Shown here in pieces: positions 34,168-44,831 of a stretch of DNA of 64,000 nt. This stretch comes from Monoplex corrugatus. Taxonomy: Eukaryota > Mollusca > Gastropoda > Littorinimorpha > Ranellidae. The first letter of the stretch is position 1, and every line of letters begins with the position of its first letter. The notes beneath the pieces are model-generated. The model was given only the letters and a program-made list of their open reading frames with translations, did not search any database and was not told where the DNA came from. The translations under genes and the position numbers were made by a program. The stretch lies in assembly GCA_030674185.1 (NCBI GenBank), contig CM060315.1, forward strand, positions 85,328,954 through 85,392,953, written 5' to 3'.

Positions 34168-34235
34168 GTGTGGCCACTGCCTCTGTTTTACTTAGGAAAT
34201 TTGGTGTTTGGCCTTGGAGGTACCAAAAAGTTAAG
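34168..34235 (+). CDS. SLC35D-like transporter, exon 4
   Basis: The exon is 68 nt, acceptor tttctag, donor gtgagt, phase 0 in and phase 2 out. It encodes VWPLPLFYLGNLVFGLG then GTKKL. This matches human [20 protein letters not shown], the segment leading to the conserved KKLNLPMF motif of the family. The preceding intron (6.1 kb) holds three LINE fragments and a piggyBac end. Confidence 0.95.
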
Positions 34236-34784
34236 GTGAGTATTACAAAGATTTTTTTAATTATCTCTTAGAGTGGTCTGTTTGTTCAGTTGGTTGGAGC
34301 ACATGCTGTTAACACAGGGTCATGGGTTTGACCCTTGGGCAGATCAAAGTTTTTTCTCAAGACCTTGTCAGCATGCAGGGCTTATGTGCAGGCTTGTGGC
34401 TTATGCCATGATCATTTTGGGTCTTGTCCTTCATGTGGTATTTGTGGTGTTAGTACCTATTGAGTTTATGCTGAGTGTGGAGATGCCATCTTTAGAAACT
34501 GAAACTGAACTGTCTTTGACAGATTTCACCAGACTGATTTGCTTTATAAAGACTGGTTTTGTTTTTCTCTCTTTGTGTCCCAGTTTCCATTCTTCTGGTG
34601 GTGTCAGCTTCGTGTTTCATTGGTTCCTTCCCCTGCCTCCACTCACTCATTTCAAGACCTTGCCAGCACATAGGGTTTGTGCATGCTCAAGGAGTCTGCT
34701 AGATAATTGCTGGGGGATTTAGGTGGAGCAGATATCGACTTGTCTGAGTGCAATGAATCCTGCTTGAACAGGTGCTCTCTGTCT

Positions 34785-35007
<223 letters not shown>

Positions 35008-35198
35008 TGTGCATTTGATAATGGGATTTGACCTTCGTTACAATGTTAAGGGGTTTTGTTTGATTGTATCAATATTTTTTGGAGGCAAGTGTGACGGACT
35101 ACCTTAGATCTTTAAATTTTTCCTGTCATTGGCGATTGGTCTTGTTGATGCAGTATACTTCATGTTATTACTGCACCTGTCTTTATGTTTCTTTACAG

Positions 35199-35270
35199 CT
35201 TGCCCATGTTCACAGTACTGAGACGCTTTTCAATCTTCTTCACCATGGTAGCTGAACATTTTGTTTTGGG
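35199..35270 (+). CDS. SLC35D-like transporter, exon 5
   Basis: The exon is 72 nt, acceptor ctttacag, donor gtgagt. Its first base completes a Ser codon. It then encodes [20 protein letters not shown] and FVLG, matching human [20 protein letters not shown] almost residue for residue. This is the best-conserved stretch in the window. A ~220-bp CT array ends ~190 bp upstream and a GATA array begins ~210 bp downstream. Confidence 0.97.
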
Positions 35271-35476
35271 GTGAGTTTTCTTTGTCAAAGTGACATAGCG
35301 ATTGGTAGATGATTTGTTTGTTTTGTTGTTGTTGTTGATGATGATTTTGTCTCTCTCTTGAAAAGAAAGGGGAGGGGGGAGGGGGGAGCAGGGATAGAAG
35401 ATTATTTCATATTGACATGGAGTGATGTGTGCCTATTTTCTGTTTAAGATAAGCAAAGTACTGAATTCATTCGAAA

Positions 35477-35479
<3 letters not shown>

Positions 35480-35510
<31 letters not shown>

Positions 35511-35564
35511 TAGATAGATTATATTAGATAGATAGATAGATAGATAGATTAGATTAGATTAGAT

Positions 35565-35603
<39 letters not shown>

Positions 35604-35634
35604 GTAGGTAGGTAGGTAGGTAGATAGATAGTCA
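35480..35634. repeat. GATA/GATTA/GGTA microsatellite
   Basis: GATA repeats interrupted by TTAGA blocks and a GGTA segment at 35603-35620. Within intron 5. Confidence 0.95.
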
Positions 35635-35798
35635 TTGAAGCAATTGTATCAGCTGAGATTTCTCAGCTGTTTGTGGATGAATTAATGAATTATCACAAAA
35701 CTTGGTGTTTACATCCTTTTATTAAGTAGTTATGATATGATGTGTGAACTATAAGGGCCCACTGTCCAAAATATAAATAAAATTTACTTGGAAATTAC

Positions 35799-36292
35799 CA
35801 TGGTTGTGCAAGAACAATCCCCCGTGGGAATGCCGGGGGTCTTTCAGTAGAAATAGTATCCCCTCCTTCTGGAAATTCTGTGCTAGAAATTACCTCTTTT
35901 CTGTCATTTTATTTGTTTCTACTTTATTCCTTTGCTTTCTGTCATTTCTTCCTAACATTCTCTGCCTTGCTGGTCCATTCACATGTATGTGTTCAATGAA
36001 GTCTTACATACTTTTTCTTAGATAATTGGGCACATGTATTAAGTGCATTTTGGGCTCTAGGAAAATGAGATATGCGGAAGCAATTTTAGGTAATTTAAGA
36101 CTGTTTTTATATATGCTTTAGTACCCTTAGTTGTGTTTAAACTTGTGTTCAGGTTTGTTTTTTCAGTCCCTTGTGTAATCCCTTTTTATCCTGTTGAAGT
36201 ATTGTGTGTATATTGAAATGGTTATAGCCCTGATATGGCTCTACACAGTCATCTGGGCTTTAAATAACAGTAAGTTTGAGAACAAATATCTG
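35799..36292 (+). mobile_element. LINE 3' tail, dispersed ~490-bp repeat (copy 1)
   Basis: Colinear with 61715-62235. Shared blocks are CTTTCAGTA.AAATAGTATC, TTCTGGAAATTCTGTGCTAG, ATGAGATATGCGGAAGCAAT, CCTGTTGAAGTATTGTGT and the end ATAGCCCTGATATGGCTCTA then GGGCTTTAAA. A similar terminus follows the coding remnant at 51535-51900. So this is best read as the 3' region of that Nimb/I-like LINE, or of a SINE that borrowed its tail. Confidence 0.7.
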
Positions 36293-36309
36293 AACAAAAC
36301 GAGCATTAT

Positions 36310-36725
36310 CTATATCACCATTACTCAAATAACTCTGCTGGTTCCCAGTCAGATCTTGCTATCAGTTTAACTATGAGATTTGTAGCCTTGCATATCGTCA
36401 TATTGATGGATCATTACTGCCTTACCTATCAGATCGTCCCTACACATAGACATTGCAAACCCTACAATCCTTAAAATAAAAAAACGTCTCATAGTGCTAA
36501 AATGCAATCTTAAATCAGCTGGGAAATGGCCTCTTAGTTTTATTGCACCGTCTGTTTGGAACTCACTGTCAGCTGATCTGAAGGATCTGCCCTCCCACTC
36601 ACACTTCAAGTCACAGTTAGACTTGTGTTCACCCAATCCTTCCATAGGTGATATAATTGTTCCTTCACAGTGTGTATTTCCACTTCTAACTTCAGATCGT
36701 TTGGCATTTTTGTAAACATATGCGC
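36310..36725 (+). mobile_element. L2/CR1-type LINE 3' end
   Basis: The plus-strand frames around 36480-36715 encode the C-terminal FIAPSVWNSLSADLKD and FKSQL blocks that typify L2/CR1-group LINEs, after a frame-broken upstream part. The copy at 62480-64000 carries the same block (SGPSAWNKL) on the minus strand. 5'-truncated. Confidence 0.65.
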
Positions 36726-37619
36726 TAATAGCCATATAGGTATATGTGTATGTATGGTTAAATGCTATCAGTATGTGTCCGATGGAAGTTGTAAGAAGTA
36801 GGCATGTTAAGCCTTCTTATCAAAATGTAAGAGAAAGAAAGGTGTCATTACTGTTGGTATTTGGAACATCAAGACAGTGAGAGAATTGGGCAAACTTGAA
36901 CTCCTACTTGAGGGATTTATGGTGCATGAAATAAGCATAACTGGACTTTGTAAAGTCAAATGGAGCAACAGAGGTCTCTTTATGTCAGGTGACCACACAA
37001 TTGTTTATTATGGAAATGACAAAGGCTCTAACAGAGTTGCTACTCTGGACAAGTGTCATGCAACCACCCTAACAAATTAAACAACATCAGTGATCACATT
37101 ATAACATTAACCCTTTCGCTGCTATCATGTTTTGCTAAGACACATGCTAAGATTTTTTTCAGAAACAGACAAAAATACGCTTATTATTTTCAATTGCTTA
37201 TAATTCAGAAGGCATTGAAGATAGATACATAAAAGTATATATCAAATGAAAGGAAATTGAATGAAGATTGTGTTTATGACAATTTCAAAATGAAATAATG
37301 TACCAGAGTGTCACATGTACTCTTTGAAATGCAATAAAAAAAAATGTTAAAGTCAATGATGATGTATTCAGGTGATGCAGGAGCTCACAAGCATTTTATA
37401 GCACACTTTGATTTGAAGATATAGACTGTACAAAGGTCAGAAAGCAGTGTCCAGCCACAATATAAGCACAGCCTAGCCACACATAAAATGAAAAGGTTTT
37501 ATCTCCCAGTGTCTATCCCCAGTAAAAACGCTTCTGAGTGTGGTAGTTCTGGAAGCAGTCTTCTAAACACAGTCCTCTCCTTCCCCCTCTTGCTCCCCTT
37601 CCCCTTCTAGCAGGCCCAG

Positions 37620-37662
37620 CAACAGCAGGTCCAGCAACAGCAGGTCCAGCAACAGCAGGTCC
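37620..37662 (-). repeat. Pro-Ala-Val-Ala-Gly-coding 15-bp tandem repeat
   Basis: Three to four copies of GGTCCAGCAACAGCA within the piggyBac remnant, giving repeated GPAVA on the minus strand. Confidence 0.85.
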
Positions 37663-37756
37663 AGGCCGAACATCATCACCATGCTGCATTACCATACCTG
37701 TAGCACAGTGAAAGCAAGGATTCAAATTTCCACATATTTTATGAAATAAAAAAAAG

Positions 37757-37779
37757 TCACACACACACACACACACACA

Positions 37780-37848
<69 letters not shown>

Positions 37849-37871
37849 TACACACACACACACACACACAC
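37757..37871. repeat. CA microsatellite
   Basis: CA array with few interruptions, inside the piggyBac-type element. Confidence 0.95.
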
Positions 37872-38047
37872 TTGACATAGGTTGCATGCTACTCCCCCAT
37901 GCCACGCCCCCTTTCATTTTCCTCAAGCAAACACTGCAAAGAAACCCAGTGAGTACTGCTTCTACCAAAGTGACTTCATTACAACATTGTTTCTGTCAGT
38001 ATTATCACTGAATGCTTTCAATTTCCTATAAAAAGTCACACCAACAG

Positions 38048-38075
38048 TCTCTCTCTCTCTCTCTCTCTGTCTCTT

Positions 38076-38111
<36 letters not shown>

Positions 38112-38113
38112 CC
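38048..38113. repeat. CT then CA microsatellite
   Basis: Adjacent CT and CA runs inside the same element. Confidence 0.93.
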
Positions 38114-39059
38114 TCTGCTCCCACCCTACTCCTCACATAAACACACACAGGCCATGGAGATAGTAGCCTACTCCTCACACAAACACACAAAGGCCAGGGA
38201 GATAGCACAGGGCAGAAAAACAAATCATCAACAAGACACACACAGCGTGGCTGACAACGAGCGAGCGACGAGTGACACGCCCACAGGTCGAACACACTGC
38301 CCACTCGGTCACTGGCTCGCTCGCTGACCAGGCCCAAACAAAGAGCTCAGCCATACAATACACACACTTAGCTGTTCTACTTATAAATATACTGAGAAGA
38401 AAGCAATACAATCATGTTATAAAATGAATAAAGCTCTCAAATACACCTACCTGCATCTGGAACAATCGGATCTCCATAGGCCTACTCTGATTCAGACGAT
38501 CAGTCACCCAAAGATTCTTCCACATCAAAATCTGGGTCGTTGGCATCAACTTCACAAAGTTCGACGCCAGCTGGCTTGAAGTCTTCATCTCCACTGTCTT
38601 GATCTCGAAAAATCGCTTCAATAACTTCTGCAACTGTGTAGGTTCGTTGTGGGGCAGCCATAGCGCTTCAAAAACTGAAAGCTCAAATTCGTATCACCTT
38701 GCCAATCGATCGTGATAAATTATGCAAATGATCTAAATAACTTGAACAAACGGCACTCAAAGAGCGAAGATTGTCAAGGGACCTAATCAAATCATAAATA
38801 GAACAATTCTGTGATATGCTAGACGAAAAGAGAAAGAGTGTTTGATACGGGACAATCCGCGATCGTCAACGGAGCATTGCAGACGACGGTTTCTATGACG
38901 AGCGTCACTCGTCAACAACGCAGTGAAGAGGTTAAAGCTTAATACATGCCCCTATGTTATGTGCCCCTATGTCTACTAGTTCAGAAGAAGTGATGGAACA
39001 ATTCTACATACAAACAATGAAAGACAAAATACCGAACAGAGAAATGTGTGCGATCATGG

Positions 39060-40465
39060 ATGATTTAAATCATCATCATCATCATCATCATCAGGTGCCT
39101 TGCTGCATGGCGTTGGCAATCATGGACTTCCATCTGTCTCTATCTCTTGTTGCCCCAAGCATCTCCTCCACCCTCCTCGTCTTCAGCCACTCCGCAAGTC
39201 CGTCTAGCATTGTTCTCCCTGGGTCTACCTGGTGCTCTCTTTCCCTCCAGCTTTCCCGTTGTGACCAGCTGCTCCAAATCCCCCTTCCTCATCCTATTAA
39301 TGTTGCCTGTCTTTTCCTAATCTTCCTTATGTGTGATCTACTTGTGTCTGCCTCCATCAAGACTGTCTCGTTTGTTTTCTTTGCTGTCTGTGGAACTCTC
39401 AACATTCTTCTTAGAAACCACATCTCGGCTGCCTCAATCTTGCTCTGGCTTTGCTTGCTGACTGTCCACGCCTCACATCCGTACAACAGTATTGGTTCTA
39501 TATAACATTCAAAGACTCTCTTCCTGATGTTAATTGATAGGCATTTGTTGGTAAGAATGCTTGTCATCTTCTTGAATGCTGTTTTGGCTTTTCCGATTCT
39601 GCCGACTATTTCCGATGTGCATCTGCCGTCTGATGAAATGACCGTTCCCAGGTATTTGAACTTATTAACCTGTGTCAAGATTGTGCCATTTGCTGTTATT
39701 TTGCATGAGGGGATTTCATGTTTCTTACTGATCACCATGACTTCAGTCTTCCTGCTGTTTAGTTCCAACCCCTTACCTTTGCTTTCTATTTCTAGTATAT
39801 TCACAAGGTTTTGTAGGTCCCTTTCATTTTCTGCAATTAGCACGGTGTCATCTGCGTATTGAATGTTGTATATCATTTTCCCTCCCACCTTTAATCCAGG
39901 GTCTTCTTCTAGGTTTCTCATGATGTTTTCGCTCTAAAGTGAAAACAGATCTGGTGACAAAACACAACCCTGTCTGACTCCTCTTTTGATGTTTTGGAAA
40001 GAACTTATATTGTTTTCTATTCTCATTGCAGCTCTTTGTTCCCAGTACATATTCCTGATTATTTGCAGATCTTTTCCATCAACATTGAGTCTTTCTAGTT
40101 GGTTGATCAATTCATCATGTCGTACCCGATCGAAAGCCTTGGTATAGTCAACAAAGCATAAATACAAATCCTTATTCATCTCGATTGACCTCTCTATGAT
40201 AGTTCTTAAGATGTATATGGCATTAATAGTTCCTTTCCCTTCCACAAATCCACACTGTTCATCTGCTATTTCTCTTTTGATTCTATTCCTTGTCCGCATC
40301 ATGATTATTCTTAACAGGATTTTTGTTACATGACTCATCAAACTGATTGTGCGATGGAGTTTGCATTCTATAGCCCCTGTCTTCTTTGGAAGTGCAGTGA
40401 AAATTGATTTTGACATATCTTTGGGGATTTTTCCAGTGTCGTAAATTTCATTTCATGATTTAAAT
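39060..40465 (-). mobile_element. RTE-type LINE (type 1), young 5'-truncated copy with 11-bp target-site duplication
   Basis: ATGATTTAAAT occurs at 39060-39070 and 40455-40465 and frames an insertion of 1,384 bp. The minus strand holds RT and C-terminal regions. Frame 39934-40416 has RNRIKREIADEQCGFVEGK, DYTKAFDRVRHDEL and RQGCVLSPDLFSL. Frame 39289-39921 has IQYADDTVLIAENERD, ANGTILTQVNKFKYLG and LLYGCEAWTV. The two are one frame separated by a single stop where sibling copies read Tyr. One frameshift follows near 39289. The 3' end is an (ATG)n run at 39071-39093. The insertion splits the endonuclease frame of the type 2 LINE exactly at DLN|AKV. Confidence 0.95.
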
Positions 40466-41009
40466 GCAAAGGTTAAAAATGATGAAGACAGGGAGTGTGG
40501 AATAAGACTTTATGGGCTGGGCAAATGCAACAAACGCGGAGATATGTTAGCACCTTCTTGTGAAGCAATTAATCTAACATTCACTTCAAACAGCCACATT
40601 GCAGACATTACACATAGGTATCCCCTGGAGAGAGGTACAGGACTAAAATAGATTACATAATGATTGACAAAGATAGAAAACAACAGTGCTTAACTGAAAA
40701 AAAGACCAGGTGTGGATTGTGATTCAGATCACACAGTGTTGACCGCAAAACTAACATTAAAGGTGTACAAGCAAAACAAAGCAAAACAGTACAATAAACC
40801 AAATCTGACTTTGACAAATTCAGAGATCAAGAAATCATTGCTGCTTTCCAAATTGGGGTTGACAATCATTTTCCGGCTCTACTGGAAGAATGGTCAGCTT
40901 ACAAAACAGTATCCAGATAAACTGGGGAAGAAATAAAATGAACACAGACAGAAACTGCTTATGCAAATCTGGGCAGAAAAACAAGAACAGTACCAAAATC
41001 ATTCTTAAA

Positions 41010-41291
41010 TGACAAAGTAATAAGACTGGTTGAAAAGACAAGTCTAGTAAGAATAACAACATGACAAAGTAAAAAGACTGGTTGAAAAGACAAGTCTAGT
41101 AAGAATAACAACATGACAAAGTAATAAGACTGGTTGAAAAGACAAGTCTAGTAAGAATAACAACATGACAAAGTAATAAGACTGGTTGAAAAGACAAGTC
41201 TAGTAAGAATAACAACATGACAAAGTAATAAGACTGGTTGAAAAGACAAGTCTAGTAAGAATAACAACATGACAAAGTAATAAGACTGGCA
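41010..41291. repeat. 52-bp tandem repeat derived from LINE linker
   Basis: Just over five copies, each with GACAAAGTAATAAGACTGG and AGACAAGTCTAGTAAGAATA. A single-copy version of the same sequence occurs at 42915-42965 on the far side of an inserted block. The tandem expansion therefore arose from the LINE's own linker coding sequence. Confidence 0.93.
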
Positions 41292-42205
41292 AAACAAGTT
41301 CTTTCTACGAGAACTGGATAGATAAGTAATATGTTTGTAAAGAAAGTTATAGATACCAATGTACATTATATCGTTGTGAGTTTTAAAGATAAGTATGCAA
41401 TTAAACAAACATTGTTACTACACTGAAGTTACAGCTAGTTAAAATCATATTTAAGAAAAATTGACAGACGTATTCAAAGTGGATTCATCAGTGAATCATC
41501 AAAAATATGACAACGTATACTGTTGGCAAACAAGTACACCAACTGTAACTATAAGATTTAACCAAGATGAAATCAGACTTAACAGTTTTAACATAATGAG
41601 AGTCACAAATTTGAAATGAGGACATAGATAGCATGTCATATTTAAAAAAGTATGAAAATTAAGAGGAAATTAGTCGTAATAGAAATAACTTATGACAGTT
41701 ATTACTTAGAGTAACGGGATGCCAACAAATGTTACTTGATGAACATAGTGTACAAATGATGAATGTTTGCTCATTTTGTAGAGGACAAGACAGTTATGTC
41801 ATTTTTTGGAAGAAAGTATACAGTTATTCTGGAAGCTCAAAGAAGTGTCAGTAAATCTCTGTGACAATGTACTCAGAAATGTTTAATGAAAAGGTTGTAT
41901 ATTTGGATGTGACAGACGTTTTAAATCAGATCTCACTGACTTGATTTTGCTGCAAGTCAAGTCCTACATCAATAAATGCAATTATAAAGATTGTATTCCA
42001 CAAATTGATTCATTCTGGAGATACTTGCAAATTGTCAATAATATCAAAAAACATGTGTCATTTATGACTATGAACTACAGTAGATTTCAGATTGATTCTT
42101 CTATAAAGCTTTGATTGAAAATGTTTGACTTGGTCATCAGTACCATTATCTTGGCGGAAATCATCTTTTGAAATATGTATGTAATGTGCTTGTGATAAAC
42201 TTTAT
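41292..42205 (+). mobile_element. Probable L1/Tx1-like LINE 3' end inserted in the type 2 LINE
   Basis: In broken plus-strand frames, 41750-42110 shows a CxFCRG-type knuckle, then a hydrophobic stretch. Next comes a region like SDLTDLILLQVK-YINKC and a closing FFYKALI block, as in the C-terminal tails of L1/Tx1-type elements. Identification rests on the pattern alone. The rest of the block is AT-rich and unassigned. Confidence 0.4.
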
Positions 42206-42913
42206 TACATCTGCTTGGGAGGTGAGTATCCTGATAGTGGTTAGGCATTGGTGGTCTGTGTCTCATCATCACCCTTGTAGTGTTTCTTGTAACTTTGGCT
42301 TGTGGCTCGGCCACTAACTTCAGGGAATCAGACCTGATGACCGCAGGGAAAGACCTGCTGGCTGCTCAGAAAGATGGTAAACTTGGGATCCCGTTCAAGG
42401 CATGTCAGACCTTGCTAAACAGCAAAATGGGCTGTGTCTGAAGCATCATGCCCGGCCACTTTCACAGCCGTTCAACAACTCCTGTGGTTGAAGTAAGGCA
42501 ACATTTGGAGCTTCCGACTGCTAAGAGTCGAGACTAGTAAGGGGAAAGGTGCTGACAGCTGTGAGAACTGGTGGCAAGGTGGGCCGCCCAAAAGAGAGAT
42601 GAAGCCAGAGAGGGGTGAGAGAAGGGTCTTCCATTCTCGCTTGGTCCAGAGGCTGGACTGGACCTGATTGGTGCGCGTTGTGTGGCTATGTCCCAGGGTT
42701 TGTCATCTCCCCACCTTGCCATTCGGTTTATAAACAAGGTAACTGATGACTAAATCTGAATGGGTCATGCAACACATGGACAGCCCCCTTTGCTTGAAGA
42801 AATGATGTCAATTGATGAGTTTGGGAGGTGAGTGTCCCAAGAGCGGCAAGGCAATGGTGCTCCAGGTCCCATCCGCGACATGGTGTTTCTTGTTAACTAT
42901 ACATCTGCTTGGG
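42206..42913. mobile_element. Unclassified ~690-bp element with diverged terminal direct repeats
   Basis: TACATCTGCTTGGG stands at 42206-42219 and again at 42900-42913. Inside these, diverged direct repeats of ~73 bp (42220-42293 and 42826-42897) both begin AGGTGAGT and end TGTTTCTTG..AAC. The ~530 bp between them has no open frame. This resembles a small terminal-repeat retroelement, but 14 bp is long for an LTR-type duplication, so it may be a simple segmental duplication. Confidence 0.45.
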
Positions 42914-43229
42914 GAAAAAAAGTAATAGGACTGGCTGAAAAGAAAAGTCAAGTAAGAATAACAACTGAGAAGTATATAAGAAATAACTGTAAAGAGATAT
43001 ACAAGCCAAAGTCAAAAAAGACAAGACAGCATGGCTTGAGCAAGAACGCACTAAAATCACCGATTGCAATACTGAAAGAAAAGAAAAGGAGATGTTTGAA
43101 CAAATTAGGAAAGTGAAAACAACCAAATTTCAACCACAAACCAGTGTATCAACAACATAGATAGTGCCACTTTAACCAAGACAGAAGACATTTTTACAAG
43201 ATGGCATGAATACTGTCATGCTTTTGTAC

Positions 43230-43649
43230 ACATGCTCACGCAATCAACACATGCAAAAAGCATTCGTCCGTCACGCAACCGCACTGACTCCTTTCAACCA
43301 ATGTCACTAAATAGATCACGATATTAAATTCTTTTACATTTATTACTATTTACTTTCACACATCACACATACAACATGTATAACCACGCACCTTCACATT
43401 AAAGTCTTTTTGTTTTGTTTTGTTTTGTTTTGTTTTGTTTTGTTTTGTTTTCTCCTCCTTCTCGTCTTCCGTTCCTCTTCTTCTCTTCTCCCCTTTTTCT
43501 TCTCTTCTTTTCTATTCCTTTTTCCTCTATTCCAGTTCCTCTTTCACACCACTCTTATACTACAAGTAAAACCGCCACCACAAGTGTAGGGAACATTTCT
43601 CCTCAGAAACAGAAACCAAACATCCAGTGGAAAGAACGCAGGTACAACA
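43230..43649. other. Insertion block with TTTTG microsatellite
   Basis: The type 2 LINE frame is lost after 43230. A TTTTG pentamer array lies at 43406-43450, followed by a pyrimidine-rich stretch to ~43550. No gene was seen. Confidence 0.6.
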
Positions 43650-44316
43650 GGATATCTACTATTAACACAATCTTGTCTCACAACTCTGGTTACAGAATAT
43701 CTAATATTAACACATCTGTCTCACAACTCTGGTTCACAGAATATCTACTATTAACACAATCTTGTCTCACAACTCTGGTCACAGAATATCTACTATTAAA
43801 CCAATCTTGTCTCACAACTCTGGTTCACAGATATCTACTATTAACACAATCTTGTCTCACAACTCTGGTTCACAGAATATCTACTATTAACACAATCTTG
43901 TCTCACAACTCTGGTTCACAGAATATCTACTATTAACACAATCTTGTCTCATCACCAATCTTGTCTCACAACTCTGGTTCACAGAATATCTACTATTAAC
44001 ACAATCTTGTCTCACAGCTCTGTTCACAGAATATCCAATATTAACACAATCTTGTCTCACAACTCTGGTTCACAGAATATCTACTATTAACACAATCTTG
44101 TCTCACAACTCTGGTTCACAGAATATCTACTATTAACACAATCTTGTCTCATCACACAATCTTGTCTCACAACTCTGGTTCACAGAATATCTACTATTAA
44201 CACAATCTTGTCTCACAGCTCTGTTCACAGAATATCCAATATTAACACAATCTTGTCTCACAACTCTGGTTCACAGAATATCCAATAATAACACAATCTT
44301 GTTTCACAACTCTGGT
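43650..44316. repeat. 46-bp minisatellite, ~14 copies
   Basis: The unit contains CACAACTCTGGTTCACAGAA, TATCTACTATTAACACAATC and TTGTCT. Two blocks (near 43950-44060 and 44150-44260) share the same rare variants, CATCACA then GCTCTGTTCACAGAATATCC. This shows duplication of a ~200-bp multi-unit segment. The 173-codon ORF over it is an artefact. Confidence 0.95.
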
Positions 44317-44380
44317 TCAATACCACCAAATACTTAAACATGGCACTCATGTAACTTCCCAAGTTTCAACATAGTTTTAT

Positions 44381-44399
44381 CCCCCCCCCCCCCCCCCCC
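44381..44399. repeat. Poly-C run
   Basis: About 19 C in a row. Length is uncertain in any long-read assembly. Confidence 0.85.
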
Positions 44400-44831
44400 A
44401 AGCATCAGACAAACCGGTCTGTTAAAAAAAAAAAACGTTGTACCTATCTCTCTCCGTGACGTCACGGGAACATTGACATCATCTGGATGAGTATTGACTT
44501 CACATATTTACATTCCGTATTTGGTCCATACATTACTCCATGCACCTGACACACATACACACACAAAAATGTGCACACATCACTGTGCACATGACAAATA
44601 CAATAAAAACATATTTTATGACACCAAAACAACAAATTTACAAGATACTCTCTTGATTTCTGACATCCCAAACCAGAACCTGTTTTAAGTGAAGCGATAG
44701 CTGCTATCAGTCAGTTGAAAATTGGAAAATCACCAGGACTTGATGGCTTTCCTGGAGAGCTGCTGAAAAACACTGGCAAATCAGGAATTATCCATTTGAC
44801 TACTGCACCCTGTCCACCAGCATCGTGCATT

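Larger units (their letters stand above)
37107..38935 (-). mobile_element. piggyBac-type element inserted in the type 2 LINE, internally deleted
   Basis: Flanked by TTAA at 37107-37110 and 38932-38935. Termini are CCCTTTCGCTGC and, inverted, CCTCTTCACTGC (9 of 12). On the minus strand a start at 38661 encodes MAAPQRTYTVAEVIEAIFRD and an acidic stretch ending before a GTAGGTG donor-like site. Two stops interrupt it. The other end (37620-37520) encodes the Cys/His tail LCLEDCFQNYHTQKRF, typical of piggyBac C-termini, after PAVAG repeats. The catalytic domain is missing and CA/CT arrays occupy the middle. Dropping the element and one TTAA restores an open LINE frame, which fixes the borders. Confidence 0.85.

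Noticed and set aside
43415..43936. 173-codon ORF
   Set aside because: Created by a TTTTG array, a pyrimidine tract and the 46-bp minisatellite.
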